Source of the DNA: CAMPJU01 sp046566095
GTDB taxonomy: Bacteria; Pseudomonadota; Gammaproteobacteria; Xanthomonadales; Xanthomonadaceae
Length of the DNA: 15,825 nt
Assembly (NCBI GenBank): GCA_046566095.1
Contig: JBKHXI010000058.1
Coordinates: 1-15,825, forward strand
Direction: 5' to 3'
Position numbers and translations under genes: made by a program. Position 1 is the stretch's first letter; each line of letters starts with the position of its first letter. The notes under the pieces were generated by a model that was not told the origin of the DNA, searched no databases, and was given only the letters and a program-made list of their open reading frames with translations. Of this stretch, positions 1 to 5,969 are shown one piece after another.

Positions 1-188
1 AGCAGCACCCAGGCCGAGGACGAGCTGGCCGCGGCGCTCAGGCCCGCGGTCCAGGGCCCGAGCCGTTGCCCGGCCAGGAAGAAGTCGCGCGCGTCGCGGC
101 TGCGCCCGCGCGCCCACAGGCCCACGCCCAGCAGCACGGCCTGGTACGCGAGCACGACGGCGAGGATGGCGAGGGCGTGGCCGGACAT
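1..188 (-). CDS. Sodium:solute symporter family protein, N-terminal part (cut by window start)
   Basis: Only the first 62 codons and part of a 63rd are present; the gene continues beyond base 1. The visible protein has a hydrophobic first helix (residues about 4-24, rich in A, V, L), then a short basic stretch (WARGRSRDAR), then DFFLAGQRLGPW and AAASSSSAW. That DFFLAG-R-LGPW-AGLSA-ASSSSAW pattern is characteristic of the first two membrane segments of SSS-family (PutP-like) sodium-coupled transporters of the inner membrane; the substrate cannot be told from this fragment. The start at 188 (MSGHA) is preferred; an in-frame ATG at 194 (MPMSGHA) is the alternative. Neither has a clear Shine-Dalgarno. 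It lies on the same strand as nrdAB, 218 bases downstream of the nrdB stop, and is probably a separate unit. Confidence 0.8.
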   Translation of the reverse strand, partial: MSGHALAILAVVLAYQAVLLGVGLWARGRSRDARDFFLAGQRLGPWTAGLSAAASSSSAWVL

Positions 189-194
189 CGGCAT

Positions 195-200
195 ACGATA
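195..200 (-). promoter_or_regulatory. Possible -10 element for the symporter gene
   Basis: On the minus strand GGC-TATCGT ends six bases before the ATG at 188, so transcription would start at or very near the start codon. TATCGT keeps four of six consensus bases. No good -35 is visible. The same geometry is seen for the efflux gene at 11602-11607. Confidence 0.25.
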
Positions 201-406
201 GCCGCCGCGCGATCCGGCTGTCGCCAGGCCCCGCCGCCATGCCCCGCCTGCGCATTGGCCCGCCGTGGCCGCGGACCGGACAAGGGCCGGCCGGCCCGCA
301 AGTCATCGGCCACGCCTAAACGCGCGGGGATCGACCTTGGGTCTGCTGGCGATGGACATCGGATCGAATATTGATGGCGCGATGAACCGATCCCGGCGGC
401 GAAGGC

Positions 407-1414
407 TCAGAATGCCGCGTCGAACGCGACCTCGCCCTGCACGCCCACCTGGTACGCCGACACCCGCCGCTCGAAGAAGTTGGTCACTTCCTGCACGTCC
501 TGCAGGTCCATGAAACCGAACGGGTTGGTCGCGCCGAAGTGCCGGGCCATGCCCAGCTGGCCCAGCCGCTGGTCTGCGCAGTACTCCAGGTACTGGCGCA
601 TGTCCCTGAGCGACAGCCCGGCCACGCCGCCCGACAGCACGTCCTGGGCGAACGCCATCTCGCACTCCACCGCCTCGGTGAGCATCATGACGACGTCGCC
701 GCGCAGCGCGTCGTCGAACAGCGCAGGTTCCTCCTTGCGCACCGTGTCGATGACCTCGAACGCGAACCCCATGTGGCCGCTTTCGTCGCGGAACACCCAG
801 TTGGTCCCCGACGCCAGCCCATGCAGCAGCCCGCGCGAGCGCAGGTAGTACACGTAGGCGAAGGCGGCGAAGAAGAACAAGCCTTCGATGCACGCGGCGA
901 AGCACACCAGGTTGAGCAGGAACTGGCGCCGATGCCCGCGCGTCTCGATGCGCCGCAGCTCCTGCACCGAGTCCATCCAACGGAAGCAGAAGCCGGCCTT
1001 GGCCCGGATCGACGGGATGTTCTCGACTGCGGCGAACGCACGGGCGCGCGCGGCCGGATCGGGCAGGTAGGTGTCGAGCAGCGTCAGGTAGAACTGCACG
1101 TGCAGCGCTTCCTCGTACAGCTGGCGCGAGAGGTACATGCGCGCCTCGGGCGCGTTGATGTGCTGGTAGAGGTTGAGCACCAGGTTGTTGGCGACGATCG
1201 AGTCGCCGGTGGCGAAGAACGCCACCAGGCGTTCGACGAGGTGGCGCTCGGCCGGGCCCAGTTTGTACGTGAGGTCGTTGACGTCCAGCGAAAAGTCGAC
1301 CTCCTCCACCGTCCAGGTGTTGCGGATCGCGTCGCGGTACATCTCGTAGAAGCGCGGGTAACGCATCGGGCGCAGGGTGAGGTCGAAGCCGGGGTCGAGC
1401 AGTTTGGCGGTCAT
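407..1414 (-). CDS. nrdB: Ribonucleoside-diphosphate reductase, class Ia beta subunit (NrdB)
   Basis: This is the 335-residue radical-generating small subunit of aerobic ribonucleotide reductase. It holds a di-iron centre and a stable tyrosyl radical that is passed to NrdA to reduce ribonucleoside diphosphates. By family alignment from memory the iron ligands are D71, E102, H105 (EEALH), E177 (CIEGLFF), E211 and H214 (RDESGH). The radical tyrosine is Y109, four residues after H105, so this is not the Phe-type class Ic. A conserved C-terminal tyrosine (Y321) is present for radical transfer. The length is a little under E. coli NrdB (376). The start at 1414 (MTAKLLDPGF) matches the family start; an in-frame ATG at 1462 would add 16 residues (MRRLLPEGEG). 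No strong Shine-Dalgarno precedes either. It follows nrdA by 95 bases and is presumably co-transcribed under the same leader. Confidence 0.97.
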   Translation of the reverse strand: MTAKLLDPGFDLTLRPMRYPRFYEMYRDAIRNTWTVEEVDFSLDVNDLTYKLGPAERHLVERLVAFFATGDSIVANNLVLNLYQHINAPEARMYLSRQLYEEALHVQFYLTLLDTYLPDPAARARAFAAVENIPSIRAKAGFCFRWMDSVQELRRIETRGHRRQFLLNLVCFAACIEGLFFFAAFAYVYYLRSRGLLHGLASGTNWVFRDESGHMGFAFEVIDTVRKEEPALFDDALRGDVVMMLTEAVECEMAFAQDVLSGGVAGLSLRDMRQYLEYCADQRLGQLGMARHFGATNPFGFMDLQDVQEVTNFFERRVSAYQVGVQGEVAFDAAF

Positions 1415-1509
1415 GGACGTGTTCTCGCTGTTCCCTTCCCCCTCAGGGAGAAGTCGGCGCATGGCGCCTGGTGGGTGGTGGCGGGCGGGAGAGCGGCCTG
1501 CGCGGCCGC

Positions 1510-3984
1510 CTACTGGCAGGCCTCGCAGCTTTCCGGGTTCTCCAGCGAACAGGAGACCGCCGCTTCCGGGCTCGGCGTGCTGACCGTCGACTTGGAGATA
1601 CGGGTGGCCGGCCGCGAACGCAGGTAGTACGTCGTCTTCAGGCCTTTTTTCCAGGCGTACATGTACATCGACGAGAGCTGTCCGATGTTCGGGTTCTCGA
1701 TGAACAGGTTGAGCGACTGGCTCTGGTCGATGAACGCACCGCGGTCTGCGGCCATGTCGATCAGCGAGCGCATCGGCAGCTCCCATGCGGTGCGGTAGAC
1801 CTGCCGCAGCGCCACAGGGACCTCGGCGAGACCCTGGACGGAGCCTTCGGCCAGCTTGATGCGGTCGCGCAGCTCCGGCGTCCACAGGCCGAGCGCCTTG
1901 AGCTCCTCCACCAGGTAGCGGTTGACCACGATGAAGTCGCCCGACAGGGTCTCGCGCTTGAACAGGTTGGAGACCTGCGGTTCGATGCACTCGTAGCAGC
2001 CGGCGATCGAGGCGATCGTCGCGGTCGGCGCGATCGCGACCAGGAGCGAGTTGCGCAGTCCGTGCCGGCGGATGCGTTCCCGCAGCGCCTCCCAACGCCC
2101 GGCGTCGGACGGCTGCACGCCCCAGGCATCGAACTGCAGCTCGCCGCTGGCGGCACGTGTGTCGTCGAAAGCCGGGTGCCTGCCGTGTTCGAGCGCCAGT
2201 TCGCAGGATGCGGTCAGGGCATGGAAGTAGATCTCCTCGGAAATCCGGGCAGACAGCGCACGCGCCTTGTCCGAATCGAACGGCAGCCGCAGCTTGAAGA
2301 ACACGTCCTGCAGTCCCATCATGCCCAGCCCGACCGGTCGCCAGCGCAGGTTGGCGCGGCGCGCGCTCTCGATCGGATAGAAGTTCAGGTCGATCACCCG
2401 GTCGAGCTGGCGCACGGCGAGCCGCACCGTCCCGGCGAGGCGTTCGAAGTCGAAGCGGCCGATTTCGCCGGCCACCGGGCCGTCGTCGAACAGCTCGACG
2501 TGGTGCGAGAGGTTGATCGACCCCAGGTTGCACACCGCGGTCTCTTCCCGGGAGGAGACCTCGAGGATCTCGGTGCACAGGTTCGAAAGGTGCACCACGT
2601 TGCCTGCCTTGGCGGTCTGGTTGCAGGCGCGGTTGCTCTTGTCCTTGAAGTTCATCCAGCCGTTTCCGGTCTGGGCCAGCGTGCGCATCATCCGCGCATA
2701 CAGTTCGCGCGCGCGCACGCGCCTGTGCGCCAGCCCGGCGGTCTCGGCGGCAGCGTAGGCGCGGTCGAACGCCTCGCCCCACAGGTCGGTCAGCTCCGGC
2801 GCCCGCTGCGGATCGAACAGCGACCACTCCGCATCGGCCTCGACGCGGCGCATGAACTCGTCCGGGATCCAGTTGGCCAGATTGAGGTTGTGCGTGCGCC
2901 GGGCCTCGTCGCCGGTGTTGTCCCGCAGTTCGAGGAATTCCTCGATGTCGGCGTGCCATGGTTCCAGGTACACGCAGGCCGCACCCTTGCGCTTGCCGCC
3001 CTGGTTGACCGCCGCAACCGACGCATCCAGTGTCTTCAGCCACGGCACGATGCCGTTGGACAGACCGTTGGTGCTGCGGATCAGCGAGCCGCGCGATCGG
3101 ATGCGGGTATAGCTCAGGCCGATGCCGCCGCTGAACTTGCTCAGCTTGGCCACGTCCGTGTACCGCGCGTAGATCGAGTCCAGCGTGTCGTCCGGGGAGT
3201 CCAGCAGGAAGCAGCTCGACAGCTGTTCGTGGGTGGTGCCGGCGTTGAACAGCGTCGGCGAGGACGGGATGTAGTCCAGTTGCGCCATGCGCCGGTACAG
3301 CGCCAATGCATCGGACACGTCCTGGCTCAGCGCGCAGGCCACGCGCAGGAAGAACTGCTGCGGTGTTTCGATCACCGTCCGCGCGGTGGGATGGCGCAGC
3401 AGGTAGCGGTCGTACAGCGTGCGCAGGCCGAAGTAGTCGAACCGCTGGTTGAGGGTGTCGTCGACGGCGTCGTTGAGCTTTCGTGCGTTGGCCTGCACGA
3501 AGCCGAGCAGGCGCGTGCTGATCAGGTCCAGGTCGAAGCCGCGCTGGATCGACTGGGAAAAGGCGTTGATGTCGCCGCCGGCGACCTCCTTTTCGATCAC
3601 CCCGGCCAGCAGCCGCGCCGCCAGGCGGCCGTACTCGGGCTCCTCGGCGGTGAGCTGGGCGGCAGTGCGGATCGACAGCTCGTCCAGGTCGCGCGTACTG
3701 GCGCCGTCGTACAGCCCGGAAATGGTGCGGGTGGCCACGCGCATCGGATCCACCGCATGCAGTCCCTCGGCGCAGCGGCTCACCGCGCGGACGATCTTGT
3801 TGAGGTCGACGGGCTCGCGATGGCCGTTGCGCTTGGTCACGGTCATGCCCAGCGCAGCCGGTGGCGCGGTCAGATCGAACGAGGCGGGCGCGTCAGCAGC
3901 GGCCCCCGCGGTTGCAGCGGAGGCGTCGGCGGGAGCCTCCGGGATGTCGGCGTGCGCGGCGGCGAGGGTGGCGGTATGACTCAT
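1510..3984 (-). CDS. nrdA: Ribonucleoside-diphosphate reductase, class Ia alpha subunit (NrdA)
   Basis: This is the 824-residue catalytic subunit that reduces NDPs to dNDPs with NrdB. After an Ala-rich N-terminal extension (1-45) comes an ATP-cone (about 48-135; VTKRNGHREPVDLNKIVRAV), the dATP/ATP activity switch. Catalytic residues by family alignment: C258 (SSCFLL), N468, C470 and E472 (NLCTE), and C485 (VCNLGS). The radical relay pair is Y786-Y787 (KTTYYLR). The C-terminal redox pair is C820/C823 (ESCEACQ-stop), re-reduced by thioredoxin or glutaredoxin. The ATG at 3984 has GGAG six bases upstream (3991-3994). The reading frame stays open back to 4362 but that part is the riboswitch leader, not protein. 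Length exceeds E. coli NrdA (761) because of the N-terminal extension and small insertions; no intein is seen. Control appears to be by NrdR and a B12 riboswitch. Confidence 0.98.
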   Translation of the reverse strand: MSHTATLAAAHADIPEAPADASAATAGAAADAPASFDLTAPPAALGMTVTKRNGHREPVDLNKIVRAVSRCAEGLHAVDPMRVATRTISGLYDGASTRDLDELSIRTAAQLTAEEPEYGRLAARLLAGVIEKEVAGGDINAFSQSIQRGFDLDLISTRLLGFVQANARKLNDAVDDTLNQRFDYFGLRTLYDRYLLRHPTARTVIETPQQFFLRVACALSQDVSDALALYRRMAQLDYIPSSPTLFNAGTTHEQLSSCFLLDSPDDTLDSIYARYTDVAKLSKFSGGIGLSYTRIRSRGSLIRSTNGLSNGIVPWLKTLDASVAAVNQGGKRKGAACVYLEPWHADIEEFLELRDNTGDEARRTHNLNLANWIPDEFMRRVEADAEWSLFDPQRAPELTDLWGEAFDRAYAAAETAGLAHRRVRARELYARMMRTLAQTGNGWMNFKDKSNRACNQTAKAGNVVHLSNLCTEILEVSSREETAVCNLGSINLSHHVELFDDGPVAGEIGRFDFERLAGTVRLAVRQLDRVIDLNFYPIESARRANLRWRPVGLGMMGLQDVFFKLRLPFDSDKARALSARISEEIYFHALTASCELALEHGRHPAFDDTRAASGELQFDAWGVQPSDAGRWEALRERIRRHGLRNSLLVAIAPTATIASIAGCYECIEPQVSNLFKRETLSGDFIVVNRYLVEELKALGLWTPELRDRIKLAEGSVQGLAEVPVALRQVYRTAWELPMRSLIDMAADRGAFIDQSQSLNLFIENPNIGQLSSMYMYAWKKGLKTTYYLRSRPATRISKSTVSTPSPEAAVSCSLENPESCEACQ

Positions 3985-3990
3985 GGCGGG

Positions 3991-4044
3991 CTCCGGTGCA
4001 TGGCGCACGGGTCGTCGCCCCTCCCTCGGGGGCGGCGCACGGAG
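3991..4044 (-). promoter_or_regulatory. nrdA Shine-Dalgarno and possible sequestering stem
   Basis: On the minus strand the nrdA ribosome binding site lies in GCACCGGAG (3999-3991). An upstream segment CUCCGUGC (4044-4037) pairs with it over 8 bp with one bulged C. The loop contains its own hairpin, CGCCCC/GGGGCG (4034-4029 with 4021-4016). Formation would hide the GGAG from the ribosome. That is the usual way a cobalamin riboswitch shuts off translation, but the link to ligand state here is inferred. Confidence 0.45.
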
Positions 4045-4056
4045 GCAGGCGGCCAC

Positions 4057-4078
4057 GGGCCGTCCACCAGGACGGCCC
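4057..4078 (-). repeat. Perfect 9-bp hairpin in the nrdA leader
   Basis: Arms 4057-4065 and 4070-4078 are exact reverse complements (GGGCCGUCC on the minus-strand RNA) with a 4-nt UGGU loop. It is very stable and lacks a following U-run, so it is not a standard terminator. It may act as a spacer or pause hairpin within the expression platform. Confidence 0.7.
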
Positions 4079-4104
4079 CGCGACGGCCCCGCCCCCGCGG
4101 GCGC

Positions 4105-4202
4105 GGAGTCTTCCGGGTGGGTCAGGGGTGTCGTGCGCCGACGGCAGGCCGGCCGCCCGCATGAGCGGGCCACGACACCGACCGTCTTCCCCCGAAGACT
4201 CC
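4105..4202 (-). repeat. Nested long-range stem in the nrdA leader
   Basis: GGAGUCUUC (4202-4194) is the exact complement of GAAGACUCC (4113-4105). Inside it GGUGUCGUG (4179-4171) pairs exactly with CACGACACC (4135-4127), and inside that GCCCGC (4170-4165) pairs with GCGGGC (4160-4155) across a UCAU loop. Three nested perfect stems of 9, 9 and 6 bp make chance unlikely, though GC richness raises the background. The outer strand 4194-4202 also has alternative partners, including the B12 box. Confidence 0.55.
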
Positions 4203-4236
4203 CTGGCCGGTCACCGCGCGGTGTGCTTTCACGCGG

Positions 4237-4463
4237 CTGTCGGCAGGTCTTCGGGCTCTGGACGTGGGCCGAGCGTGAGAGGTCCGCCTCACGCCTCGTT
4301 CCGCCTACCGGCCGTCGCTTCCCGGGCTCGGCGCCCAGTGCCATGACGACTTTCGTTTCCACTACCGCTGCGGGGCAGCGCCGGATTCGGCTGGCGGATC
4401 GATCGACCCATCCGACCTGGACCGGCTTCCCTTTTCAGCCGACCCTGGGGCCGGCACCGACAG
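4237..4463 (-). promoter_or_regulatory. Cobalamin (B12) riboswitch aptamer controlling nrdAB
   Basis: Read on the minus strand, all hallmark blocks of the adenosylcobalamin riboswitch occur in order: GGTGCC (4458-4453), AAAAGGGAAGCCGGT (4435-4421), the core GCTGCCCCGCAGCGGTA (4379-4363), GGCACTG (4342-4336), a peripheral CGTGAG/CTCACG hairpin (4293-4274) and the 3' B12 box GAGCCCGAAGACCTGCC (4258-4242). P1 closes perfectly: CTGTCGG (4463-4457) with CCGACAG (4243-4237). The element sits in the correct sense for nrdA. Riboswitches of this class normally reduce expression when the coenzyme is abundant. B12 elements ahead of B12-independent reductase genes are known where a B12-dependent reductase coexists (for example the Streptomyces nrdABS operon). 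No NrdJ gene is in this window. Confidence 0.97.
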
Positions 4464-4479
4464 ACACAACATATCGCGT
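4464..4479 (-). promoter_or_regulatory. NrdR box, promoter-proximal
   Basis: The minus strand reads ACGCGATATGTTGTGT, matching 13 of 16 positions of the NrdR consensus ACACWATATATWGTGT. It covers the predicted -10 hexamer. NrdR is a zinc-finger/ATP-cone repressor of reductase operons. The second box lies 15 bp upstream, the spacing typical of NrdR tandem sites. Confidence 0.85.
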
Positions 4480-4495
4480 TTCTGGTGCCCGTCAA
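4468..4495 (-). promoter_or_regulatory. nrdAB promoter (sigma70-type)
   Basis: On the minus strand TTGACG (4495-4490, five of six matches) and TATGTT (4473-4468, four of six) are 16 bp apart. The expected transcription start is about 4460-4463, right at the first base pairs of riboswitch helix P1, giving a leader of about 478 bases. A 7-bp dyad (TCTGGTG, 8-base spacer, CACCAGA; 4502-4481) overlaps the -35. Confidence 0.75.
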
Positions 4496-4510
4496 CACCA
4501 GATATGGGGG
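4495..4510 (-). promoter_or_regulatory. NrdR box, promoter-distal
   Basis: The minus strand reads CCCCCATATCTGGTGT, 11 of 16 matches to the NrdR consensus with the ATAT core and GTGT end kept. Its centre is 31 bp (about three helical turns) from the centre of the other box, as at well-studied NrdR targets. It abuts the -35 hexamer. Confidence 0.75.
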
Positions 4511-4564
4511 CTGCTACCCGGCCGGCCGAATCGGGCCGCCGCGGCCACTCGCCGCGGCGTGGGT

Positions 4565-4593
4565 TTGCCCCCGCCCATCCGGCTCCGGACAAT
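4565..4593 (+). promoter_or_regulatory. Probable pgk promoter
   Basis: TTGCCC (4565-4570) and GACAAT (4588-4593) are 17 bp apart and match sigma70 hexamers at four of six positions each. The expected start is about 4600, leaving a leader of about 29 bases with no Shine-Dalgarno. The rest of 4511-4564 is GC-rich with short CGCCGCGGC duplications and nothing recognisable. Confidence 0.5.
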
Positions 4594-4628
4594 AGCCGGC
4601 TTCCCCGCAGCGACCCACCGACCCGCCG

Positions 4629-5801
4629 ATGTCCATCCTCCGCATGACCGACCTGGACCTCGCCGGCAAGCGCGTGCTGATCCGGCAGGACCTGAACGTG
4701 CCGATCGCCGACGGCGAGGTCGCCTCCGACCAGCGCATCCGCGCCTCGCTGCCGACCATCGAGCAGGCGCTCGCGAAGGGCGCGGCGGTCATGCTCATGT
4801 CGCACCTGGGCCGGCCCAAGGAGGGCGAGTTCAGCGAGGCCTATTCGCTGGCGCCCGTGGCGCGGCGGCTGTCGCAATTGCTGGCGCGCGAGGTGCCGCT
4901 GGTGCGCGACTGGGTCGGCGGCGTGCCGGTGGAACCGGGGCAGGTGGTGCTGCTGGAGAACTGCCGCATGAACGTCGGCGAGAAGGCCGACGACCCGAAG
5001 CTGGCCAAGGCCTATGCCGCGCTGTGCGACGTGTTCGTGATGGACGCCTTCGGCACCGCGCACCGCGCCCAGGCCTCGACCCATGGCGTGATCCGCGAAG
5101 CGAAGGTCGCCTGCGGCGGGCCGCTGCTGATGGCCGAACTCGACGCGCTGGGCAAGGCGCTCGACGATCCGGCGCGGCCGTTGCTGGCGATCGTCGCCGG
5201 CAGCAAGGTTTCCACGAAGCTGGAACTGCTGTCCTCGCTGGTCGCCAAGGTCGACCGGCTGATTGTCGGCGGCGGCATCGCCAACACCTTCATCGCCGCG
5301 GCCGGGCACGGCGTGGGCAGGTCGCTGTACGAGCCGGACCTGGTCGACACCGCGCGCAGGATCATGGCCGACGCCAAGGCGCGCGGGGCGGAGGTGCCGG
5401 TGCCGGTCGACGTGGTGGTGGCGCCCGAGTTCCGGGCCGACGCGCCGGCGACGGTCAAGCCGGTCGACCGGGTGGCCGAGGGCGACATGATCCTGGACAT
5501 CGGCCCGCAGACCGCCGCGCGCTACGCGCAGCTGGTCGAGGCCGCCGGCACCGTGGTCTGGAACGGCCCGGTCGGCGTGTTCGAGTTCGACGCCTTCGGC
5601 CGCGGCACCGAGACCCTGGCGCGGGCGATCGCGGACTCCCAGGCGTTCTCGATCGCCGGCGGCGGCGACACCCTCGCAGCGGTGGACAAGTACGGCATCG
5701 CCGACAGGCTCTCGTACATCTCGACCGGCGGCGGCGCGTTCCTCGAGTTCCTGGAAGGCAAGGAGCTGCCGGCGGTCGCCGCGCTCGAGGCCCGCGGCTG
5801 A
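4629..5801 (+). CDS. pgk: Phosphoglycerate kinase
   Basis: This cytoplasmic glycolytic enzyme transfers phosphate between 1,3-bisphosphoglycerate and ADP. The 390-residue length is normal for bacterial PGK. Visible motifs: substrate-binding RQDLNVP (19-25, D21 and N23), SHLGRP (58-63), ENCRMNVGE (110-118), DAFGTAHR (139-146), GSKVSTK with the catalytic-site lysines (191-197), GGGIANT (214-220), hinge/nucleotide region NGPVGVFE (312-319), GGGDT (344-348) and STGGGA (365-370). The start at 4629 (MSILRMTDL) is the usual one for this group; a second ATG at 4644 is possible. There is no Shine-Dalgarno. It is divergent from nrdA, sharing the 644-base regulatory region, and is followed by a REPIN palindrome rather than a classical terminator. 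Confidence 0.98.
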   Translation: MSILRMTDLDLAGKRVLIRQDLNVPIADGEVASDQRIRASLPTIEQALAKGAAVMLMSHLGRPKEGEFSEAYSLAPVARRLSQLLAREVPLVRDWVGGVPVEPGQVVLLENCRMNVGEKADDPKLAKAYAALCDVFVMDAFGTAHRAQASTHGVIREAKVACGGPLLMAELDALGKALDDPARPLLAIVAGSKVSTKLELLSSLVAKVDRLIVGGGIANTFIAAAGHGVGRSLYEPDLVDTARRIMADAKARGAEVPVPVDVVVAPEFRADAPATVKPVDRVAEGDMILDIGPQTAARYAQLVEAAGTVVWNGPVGVFEFDAFGRGTETLARAIADSQAFSIAGGGDTLAAVDKYGIADRLSYISTGGGAFLEFLEGKELPAVAALEARG

Positions 5802-5881
5802 GCAGGCGCCGCAGCTGCATTCCCGCGAGAACGCCCTTCAGGCCGTCGCCCGCGCTCCCGGCCACACCTGCGTCTACGCTC

Positions 5882-5949
5882 CCGTAGGAGCGCGCCTTGC
5901 GCGCGATTGCCCCGCCGCGCGGCATCGCGCGCAAGGCGCGCTCCTACGG
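5882..5949. repeat. REPIN: perfect inverted pair of GTAG-type REP elements
   Basis: Arms 5882-5907 and 5924-5949 are exact 26-bp reverse complements separated by 16 bases. Each arm carries GTAGGAGC followed by its own small hairpin, GCGCGC and GCGCGC around CTT, then GAT. This is the layout of GTAG-type REP sequences, such as the SMAG family of Stenotrophomonas, arranged as a doublet. It lies between the convergent ends of pgk and the transporter gene and could act as a bidirectional transcript end. No REP-associated transposase is in the window. Confidence 0.9.
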
Positions 5950-5969
5950 TACATGGGGACGCGGAGCGT

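Larger units (their letters stand above)
3985..4236 (-). promoter_or_regulatory. nrdA leader downstream of the riboswitch (expression platform)
   Basis: This 252-base stretch between aptamer and nrdA start encodes no convincing protein. It is packed with inverted repeats: GUCUUC/GAAGAC around a GGGG loop (4184-4199), a nested long stem (4105-4202), a 9-bp perfect hairpin (4057-4078), a 6-bp GC hairpin (4016-4034) and a possible Shine-Dalgarno sequestering stem (3991-4044). None is followed by a U-tract, so a classical intrinsic terminator is not evident. Control of translation initiation, or Rho-dependent termination, is more likely. Which fold is 'on' is not determined from sequence alone. 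Confidence 0.6.

Noticed and set aside
195..406. Gene or terminator between nrdB and the symporter
   Set aside because: Only short frames with no recognisable content, and no clear hairpin plus T-run.
1493..1509. GCGGCC/GGCCGC hairpin just after the nrdA stop as a terminator
   Set aside because: Six pairs in GC-rich DNA with no T-run, and nrdB must be expressed downstream; at most a weak attenuator.
1415..3043. Apparent fusion of NrdB to a long upstream frame
   Set aside because: The upstream part is nrdA read in the wrong frame; NrdB starts at 1414 by homology.
4057..4078. Intrinsic terminator in the nrdA leader
   Set aside because: The hairpin is strong but is followed by GUGGCCGCC with no U-tract.
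1471..4164. Long plus-strand open frame (897 codons) opposite nrdA
   Set aside because: Arg/Gln/Val/His-rich mirror of a real gene, common in GC-rich DNA; no family motif, while nrdA on the other strand is complete.
3985..4362. N-terminal extension of NrdA by 126 codons in the open frame back to 4362
   Set aside because: The extension would translate the riboswitch core and hairpins into an Arg/Pro/Gly-rich sequence unlike any NrdA; the ATG at 3984 has a good Shine-Dalgarno and family-like start.
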